A program made the position numbers and the translations under genes. From Azospirillum ramasamyi (GTDB lineage: Bacteria > Pseudomonadota > Alphaproteobacteria > Azospirillales > Azospirillaceae), in NCBI RefSeq assembly GCF_003233655.1, contig NZ_CP029833.1, forward strand, positions 480,603 to 544,602: DNA of 64,000 nt, read 5' to 3'. The notes below the pieces were generated by a model. It made no database searches. It was not told the DNA's origin and saw only the letters and a list, made by a program, of their open reading frames with translations. Shown one piece after another: positions 59,542 through 64,000 of the stretch (positions within the stretch are counted from its first letter, which is position 1; the number at the start of each line of letters is the position of its first letter).

Positions 59542-61827
59542 TTGATCTCTTCCGACAGGATGGCGCGACCGGATGGCGGGCTGCCGAAATCCCCGATCAG
59601 GCAATGGCTGGCCCATCTGCGCGCCAGCCGGCCGCTGCGCGTCCTTCTGCTGATCGGCGGGCTGTCGGTTGCCGTTCTGCTGACGGCGACGGTCCACTAT
59701 ATCGGCAGCATGCACCAGCGCGAGTTGGAAGGGGCGGAGCGCGAACTGTCGACCCTGAACCTGTCGCTCGCCGAGCAGACGGCCCGCGCGATGCAGAGCG
59801 TCGATCTGGTCCTGACCACCATCGTCGAGCAGATCAAGGCGGAGGGAATCGCCACGCCCGCCGACTATGTCCGCCGGATGGGCGGGCGCGACACCCACGA
59901 GATGCTGCGGGCGCGGATTTCCGGCCTGCCGCAGCTGGACGCGGTGACGATGATCGCGGCCGACGGGCACCTGATCAACTTCTCGCGCTTTTACCCGATA
60001 CCGCCGGTCAATGTGGCCGACCGCGATTACTTCGCCTATCTGCGCGACAACGATTCCGCGAAGCCCTTCATCAGCGAGCCGGTGCAGAACCGCGGCACGG
60101 GCACCTGGACGATCTATCTGGCCCGCCGCGTCAGCGGGCCGGACGGCGCCTTCGTCGGCCTCGTGCTGGGCGCCATCGAGCTCAGCTATTTCGAAAGGCT
60201 GTACAAGGCGCTGCAGCCCGATGGCGACGGCAGCATCAGCCTGTGGCGGCGCGACGGCATCCTGCTGGCCCGCTATCCGTTCCTGCCCGACATCGGCCGT
60301 CCGCTGGGGCCGCGCCGCTTCCTGGAGGTGCTGCAGCAGGCCCGATCCGGCGTCTATATCTCCACCCTCGGGCGGAACGACGAACCGCGGATGGTGGCGA
60401 CGCGGGCGCTGGCCGATTATCCGCTGGTCGTCAACGTCACCCGCAAGGTGGAGGCGGTGCTGAGCGAGTGGCGCATCCAGGCCTGGACCATCGGGGCCGC
60501 CGGCACAGTCGGCGTCGCCGCGCTGCTGCTGTCGCTATGGGCGCTGGCCCGCCAGTTCAGCGCCTATGAGGCGGCGGCGCAGGCGATGGACGCCGCCCGC
60601 CGCGCGGTGGAGGGGCGCGAGCGGGCGGAGCAAGCCCTGCGCCAGAGCCAGAAGATGGAGGCGATCGGCCAGCTGACCGGCGGGGTCGCCCATGATTTCA
60701 ACAACCTGCTCCAGGCCATCGGCATCAACCTGCACGTCATCGAAAGCCGCAGCGGCGACGAGCGCATCACCGGCCCGGCCCGTCTGGCCCTGCAGGCGGT
60801 GGAGCGGGGCGCCACCCTGACACAGCATCTGCTGGCCTTCTCGCGCCGGCAGCAGCTTCGGCCGATCCCGGTCGACGTCGCCGGTCTGGTGGAGCGGGTC
60901 AGCGGCCTGCTCGGCCGCACGCTGGGCCGGTCTGTGCAGATCGAGGTGGAGGTCGCCCCCGGTCTGTGGCCGGCGATGATCGACCCGACCCAGCTGGAAA
61001 TGGCCCTGCTGAACCTCGCGCTGAACGCACGCGACGCCATGCCCGGCGGCGGCATGCTGTGGATCACCGCCGCCAACCGGACGGCCGCCGCCGATGCGGT
61101 GCCCAACCTGCCCGCCGGGGACTATGTGATGCTGCGGGTGTGCGACACCGGCAACGGCATGCCGGCCGAGGTCGCCGCCCGCGCCTTCGAACCCTTCTTC
61201 ACCACCAAGGAGGTCGGGCGCGGCACCGGTCTCGGGCTCAGCATGGTGCATGGGCTGGCGACCCAGTCGGGCGGCGGGGTGGAGCTGTACAGCCGGCCGG
61301 GGCGTGGCACCACGGTGACGCTCTACCTGCCGCGCGCCCTGGCGGAGCCGGCCGCCGCGCCGGCTGGCGGAGCGGGGGCGCAGGAATCCGCCGCGACGGA
61401 GACCGGCGCCGGGATCGCTGGTGGGGGAGAGGCCGGAGGCGTGGTCGGATCGGGGGACGGCTGCGCCGTCCTTCTGGTGGATGACGAGGCGCTGGTGCGC
61501 TCCGCCACCGCCGAGTATCTGGCGCAGGCCGGCTTCTCGGTGCGGGAGGCGGCCGATGCGGCGGCGGCGCTGTCCCTGCTCGACCACGGCTTCCAGCCGG
61601 ACGTGATCGTCACCGACCATATGATGCCGGGAATGACCGGGCTCGACATGGCCCGCACCCTGCGCGCCCGGCATGACGCCACGCCGATCCTGATGGTCAC
61701 CGGCTATGCCCAGGATCTGACCACCTCCTCCGCGGCCCAGGAGGTGGAGCTGACCGTGCTGTCCAAGCCGGTGGAGCCGTCGCGGCTGGCCCGCTCCATC
61801 CGCCACATGGCGGCGGCCGAGGGCTGA
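59542..61827 (+). CDS. dCache hybrid histidine kinase with C-terminal receiver
   Basis: A 761-residue membrane kinase. Two helices (about 33-54 and 314-336) flank a periplasmic dCache sensor, whose strand VADRDYFAYLRDN is the classic dCache signature. The cytoplasmic kinase has HisKA of the NtrB/FixL style (His in GGVAHDFNNLLQAIG), HATPase (LNLALNARDAMPGGG; GTGLGLSMVHG) and a receiver (about 640-760; phospho-Asp in DVIVTDHMMPGMTG). This architecture can phosphorylate its own receiver as a sink or relay. TTG 59542 is used; ATG 59560 is an alternative. No adjacent regulator. Confidence 0.93.
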   Translation: MISSDRMARPDGGLPKSPIRQWLAHLRASRPLRVLLLIGGLSVAVLLTATVHYIGSMHQRELEGAERELSTLNLSLAEQTARAMQSVDLVLTTIVEQIKAEGIATPADYVRRMGGRDTHEMLRARISGLPQLDAVTMIAADGHLINFSRFYPIPPVNVADRDYFAYLRDNDSAKPFISEPVQNRGTGTWTIYLARRVSGPDGAFVGLVLGAIELSYFERLYKALQPDGDGSISLWRRDGILLARYPFLPDIGRPLGPRRFLEVLQQARSGVYISTLGRNDEPRMVATRALADYPLVVNVTRKVEAVLSEWRIQAWTIGAAGTVGVAALLLSLWALARQFSAYEAAAQAMDAARRAVEGRERAEQALRQSQKMEAIGQLTGGVAHDFNNLLQAIGINLHVIESRSGDERITGPARLALQAVERGATLTQHLLAFSRRQQLRPIPVDVAGLVERVSGLLGRTLGRSVQIEVEVAPGLWPAMIDPTQLEMALLNLALNARDAMPGGGMLWITAANRTAAADAVPNLPAGDYVMLRVCDTGNGMPAEVAARAFEPFFTTKEVGRGTGLGLSMVHGLATQSGGGVELYSRPGRGTTVTLYLPRALAEPAAAPAGGAGAQESAATETGAGIAGGGEAGGVVGSGDGCAVLLVDDEALVRSATAEYLAQAGFSVREAADAAAALSLLDHGFQPDVIVTDHMMPGMTGLDMARTLRARHDATPILMVTGYAQDLTTSSAAQEVELTVLSKPVEPSRLARSIRHMAAAEG

Positions 61828-61924
61828 CCGCCCGCCGGGCTCAAGGCGACGGCAGGGGAGGGAACAGACGGGGATGTACCGCGTTGGAAGGGGCGTCCCA
61901 CCCCCATTGTCCCCCGGAGCAGCC

Positions 61925-62248
61925 ATGAACGCCCAATCCTCGATCCGCCACGCCTATGACAGCGTTTTCGAAGGCCACACCAACATGGGCATGGGCGAGC
62001 GCATCGTCTCGACCGGCCTCGGCCTCGCCGTCGCGGCGGGCGGCCTGCGCAAGGGCGCCAGCATTCCAGGCGCCATCATGGGGCTGGTCGGCGCCGCCCT
62101 GGTCGCCCGCGGCATGAGCGGCCACTGCCCGGTGAAGGAGCGCCTGTCCGGCGACCACCGCGATGCGCTGGGCCATCATGACTCGTACGGCTCCTACGAT
62201 GCCGGTCCCGACAGCATGAGCCGGTCGCGGATGGCGGATACCTACTGA
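61925..62248 (+). CDS. DUF2892/YgaP-type small membrane protein
   Basis: A 107-residue protein with two hydrophobic segments (about 23-43 and 47-62, IVSTGLGLAVAAGGLRKGAS and IPGAIMGLVGAALVARGMSG) and a Cys in GHCPVKERL, the pattern of the DUF2892 membrane family related to the YgaP membrane domain. The hydrophilic tail is His/Asp/Ser-rich (GHHDSYGSYDAGPDSMSR). GGAGCAG precedes ATG 61925. Function unknown. Confidence 0.83.
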   Translation: MNAQSSIRHAYDSVFEGHTNMGMGERIVSTGLGLAVAAGGLRKGASIPGAIMGLVGAALVARGMSGHCPVKERLSGDHRDALGHHDSYGSYDAGPDSMSRSRMADTY

Positions 62249-62485
62249 CGGTGAGGGTGGCTGAGGGCGGCGGCTGAGGGCGAGGGTGGCCGCGCCCCGA
62301 ACGCCGTCGCAATCCATTCACCGGCCGTCACAGCCCATTCATCTGAACGAGCGACGCCATTAACCCTGACGGTGAATTGTTGGGCGGACCAGCGACGGGA
62401 TGAAGACCGGGCGCCGCGGGTGTGACATCCTGCGTGCCCCGGGTTGCAGCCCCCGACCTGTCGTTCCGCTCAGGAGATTCACCGC

Positions 62486-64000
62486 ATGTGGTTTCCCGCT
62501 TTACGGTCCCGTTCCTCCATCGCGGCGGTGGCGGCGCTCTGCGTCGGACTGCCGATGGTCCTGCCGGCGCCGGTCCTTGCGCAGAAAGCGCCGCAGCAGG
62601 CTCCGGCAGCCGCCCCCGCCCCCGCCCCCGCTTCCTCGGGTCCGGCGTCGGTCCGCTACGACATCGGCTACGAGATCTTCCATCCCGTGCGGTCGCAGAA
62701 CGGGATGGTCGCCTCGGAACACCGGCTGGCGACCGAGATCGGCCTCGACATCCTCAAGCGCGGCGGGAACGCGGTCGATGCGGCGGTGGCCGTCGGCTTC
62801 GCGCTGGCGGTGGTGCTGCCCAACGCCGGCAATGTCGGCGGCGGCGGATTCATGATCGTCCATGACGCGGCCGGCGGGAAGGACGTCGCCATCGACTTCC
62901 GCGAGATGGCGCCGGCCAAGGCCTTCCGCGACATGTATCTGGACGCCGAGGGCAAGGTGGTGCCCAACCGCTCGCTCTACACCCATCTGGCGGTGGGCAT
63001 TCCCGGCACGGTCGCCGGGCTGGCCCATGCGCTGGAGAAATACGGCACGATGCCGCTGGCCGACGTGATGGCCCCGGCGATCAGGCTGGCGCGCGAAGGC
63101 TTCACCGTCACCCCTCAACTGGCCGGCCTGCTGGAGGTCGAACGCGACCAGCTGGGCAAATGGGACGCCACCCGCGCCATCTTCTTCAAGGGCGACCGCC
63201 CGCTGACCGCCGGGGAGACGCTGGTCAACCCCGACCTCGCCAACTCGCTGGAGATGATCGCCCGGCAGGGCCCGAAGGCCTTCTACGAGGGCGAGATCGC
63301 CGAGAAGATCGCGGCGGAGATGGCCAAGCACGGCGGCGCCATCACCAAGGAGGACCTGAAGGCCTACAAGGTGGTGGAGCGCGAGCCGGTCAGCGGCAGC
63401 TATCGCGGCTATACGGTGAAGTCGATGCCGCCGCCCAGCTCCGGCGGGACGCACATCATCCAGATGCTGAACATGCTGGAACGCTGGCCGCTGAAGGAGT
63501 ACGGCCCGGTCAGCGCCCGGTCGATCCACCTGATGGCGGAATCGATGAAGCTCGCCTATGCCGACCGCGCAGAATATCTGGGCGATCCCGACTTCACCAA
63601 GGTGCCGGTGAAGGGGCTGACCTCGCGCAAATACGCCGACGAGCTGGCGGCGAAGATCGATCCCGAGACGGCGACGCCGGCCAGCAGCATCAAGCCCGGC
63701 AAGCCGGCGCCCTATGAGAGCGACCAGACCACCCATTATTCGGTGGCCGACAGCCGGGGCAACGTGGTCAGCACCACCTACACGCTGAACCTGAATTTCG
63801 GCAGCGGCATCGTCGCCGCGGGCACCGGCATCCTGCTGAACAACGAGATGGACGATTTCTCCGCCAAGCCGGGGGTGCCCAACGCCTTCGGGCTGATCGG
63901 CGGCGAGGCCAACGCCATCCAGCCCTTCAAGCGTCCGCTCAGCTCCATGTCTCCGACCATCGTGCTGAAGGACGGCAAGCCCTGGCTGGTCACCGGCAGC
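62486..64000 (+). CDS. ggt: Gamma-glutamyltransferase, 5' part (3' end outside window)
   Basis: The first 505 residues of a periplasmic Ntn-hydrolase that cleaves gamma-glutamyl bonds of glutathione. A signal peptide covers about 1-32 (ends PAPVLA). The large-subunit motifs are GGNAVDAAVAVGFAL and GGGGFMIVHD. Autocleavage would release the nucleophile Thr415 in DQTTHYSVAD; downstream glycine and Arg/Glu contacts (NFGSGIVAAGTG; LLNNEMDDF) are present. The reading frame is open to the end of the window. AGGAG lies 9 bases before the ATG. E. coli GGT has 580 residues, so roughly 75-100 residues are missing here. A long Ala/Pro spacer (APAAAPAPAPASS) follows the signal. Confidence 0.95.
   Translation, partial: MWFPALRSRSSIAAVAALCVGLPMVLPAPVLAQKAPQQAPAAAPAPAPASSGPASVRYDIGYEIFHPVRSQNGMVASEHRLATEIGLDILKRGGNAVDAAVAVGFALAVVLPNAGNVGGGGFMIVHDAAGGKDVAIDFREMAPAKAFRDMYLDAEGKVVPNRSLYTHLAVGIPGTVAGLAHALEKYGTMPLADVMAPAIRLAREGFTVTPQLAGLLEVERDQLGKWDATRAIFFKGDRPLTAGETLVNPDLANSLEMIARQGPKAFYEGEIAEKIAAEMAKHGGAITKEDLKAYKVVEREPVSGSYRGYTVKSMPPPSSGGTHIIQMLNMLERWPLKEYGPVSARSIHLMAESMKLAYADRAEYLGDPDFTKVPVKGLTSRKYADELAAKIDPETATPASSIKPGKPAPYESDQTTHYSVADSRGNVVSTTYTLNLNFGSGIVAAGTGILLNNEMDDFSAKPGVPNAFGLIGGEANAIQPFKRPLSSMSPTIVLKDGKPWLVTGS

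Noticed and set aside
1..64000. Mobile elements, prophage, tRNA or rRNA genes
   Set aside because: No transposase, integrase or phage protein, no target-site duplications, no T-loop GTTCRANTC in a cloverleaf context and no rRNA sequence were found by reading.

Overview
The window is a contiguous, gene-dense piece of a GC-rich (about 70% in genes) alphaproteobacterial chromosome. The best match is an Azospirillum-like organism (Rhodospirillales). It carries a cheA-cheW-cheY-cheB-cheR operon in the order I recall for the A. brasilense che1 cluster, the alphaproteobacterial cell-cycle proteins ChpT and CtrA, a sigma-32 factor, aerobic-type CobC/CobD and many sensor kinases. The genus is inference; the class is well supported. 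I see no tRNA, rRNA, CRISPR array, insertion sequence or phage gene.

Layout. 1-6 kb: the end of a sigma-54 activator, an IclR regulator with a probable operator, then (minus strand) a membrane-anchored penicillin-acylase-type Ntn hydrolase overlapping threonine ammonia-lyase. 6-19 kb: an MHYT hybrid kinase, an unknown membrane protein, divergent cobD/cobC, a PAS-GGDEF cyclase, a REC-ATPase regulator, and a large dCache hybrid kinase divergent from a lone periplasmic binding protein. 19-26 kb: a tusA / DUF2478-DUF364 / DUF1244 operon, a short-chain dehydrogenase, a YegD-like Hsp70 and an AspT-type antiporter, followed by a 0.5-kb AT-rich gap. 26-32 kb: Mrp ATPase, then hflK-hflC-degP, each end marked by a hairpin terminator. 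32-40.5 kb: a LuxR-type regulator behind a 475-bp low-GC leader, VOC/LysR divergent pair, DUF1989-pcp pair, rpoH, a NifX-like His-tailed protein, a HisKA_2 kinase, a phytase-like lipoprotein and a DMT transporter. 40.5-54 kb: a dCache kinase, three small genes, chpT, the che operon, three small genes including a cold-shock protein, and ctrA divergent from fliI-fliJ. 54-64 kb: dnaE, a lipoprotein, a second DMT transporter, a dCache hybrid kinase, a DUF2892-type protein and the 5' part of a gamma-glutamyltransferase.

How it fits together. The dominant theme is phosphorelay signalling: at least nine histidine-kinase, HPt-type or ATPase-coupled receiver proteins lie in 64 kb. ChpT, CtrA, the che operon and fliIJ lie within about 11 kb, so cell-cycle and motility control are physically linked here; the ctrA-fliI intergenic region has several TTAAC half-sites and a GATTC methylation-type site. 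A second theme is envelope and protein quality control (HflKC, DegP, RpoH, YegD-like Hsp70). A third is metal and sulfur handling (TusA, Mrp, DUF364, NifX-like and two His-rich tracts). The least understood parts are the tusA-DUF2478/DUF364-DUF1244 operon, the acylase with a GYPPGS-repeat cytoplasmic tail, the leader at 31.6-32.1 kb, the AT island at 25.4-25.6 kb, a 40-residue membrane peptide gene at 42.6 kb, and 13-bp minisatellites sharing a CGGATCAG core.
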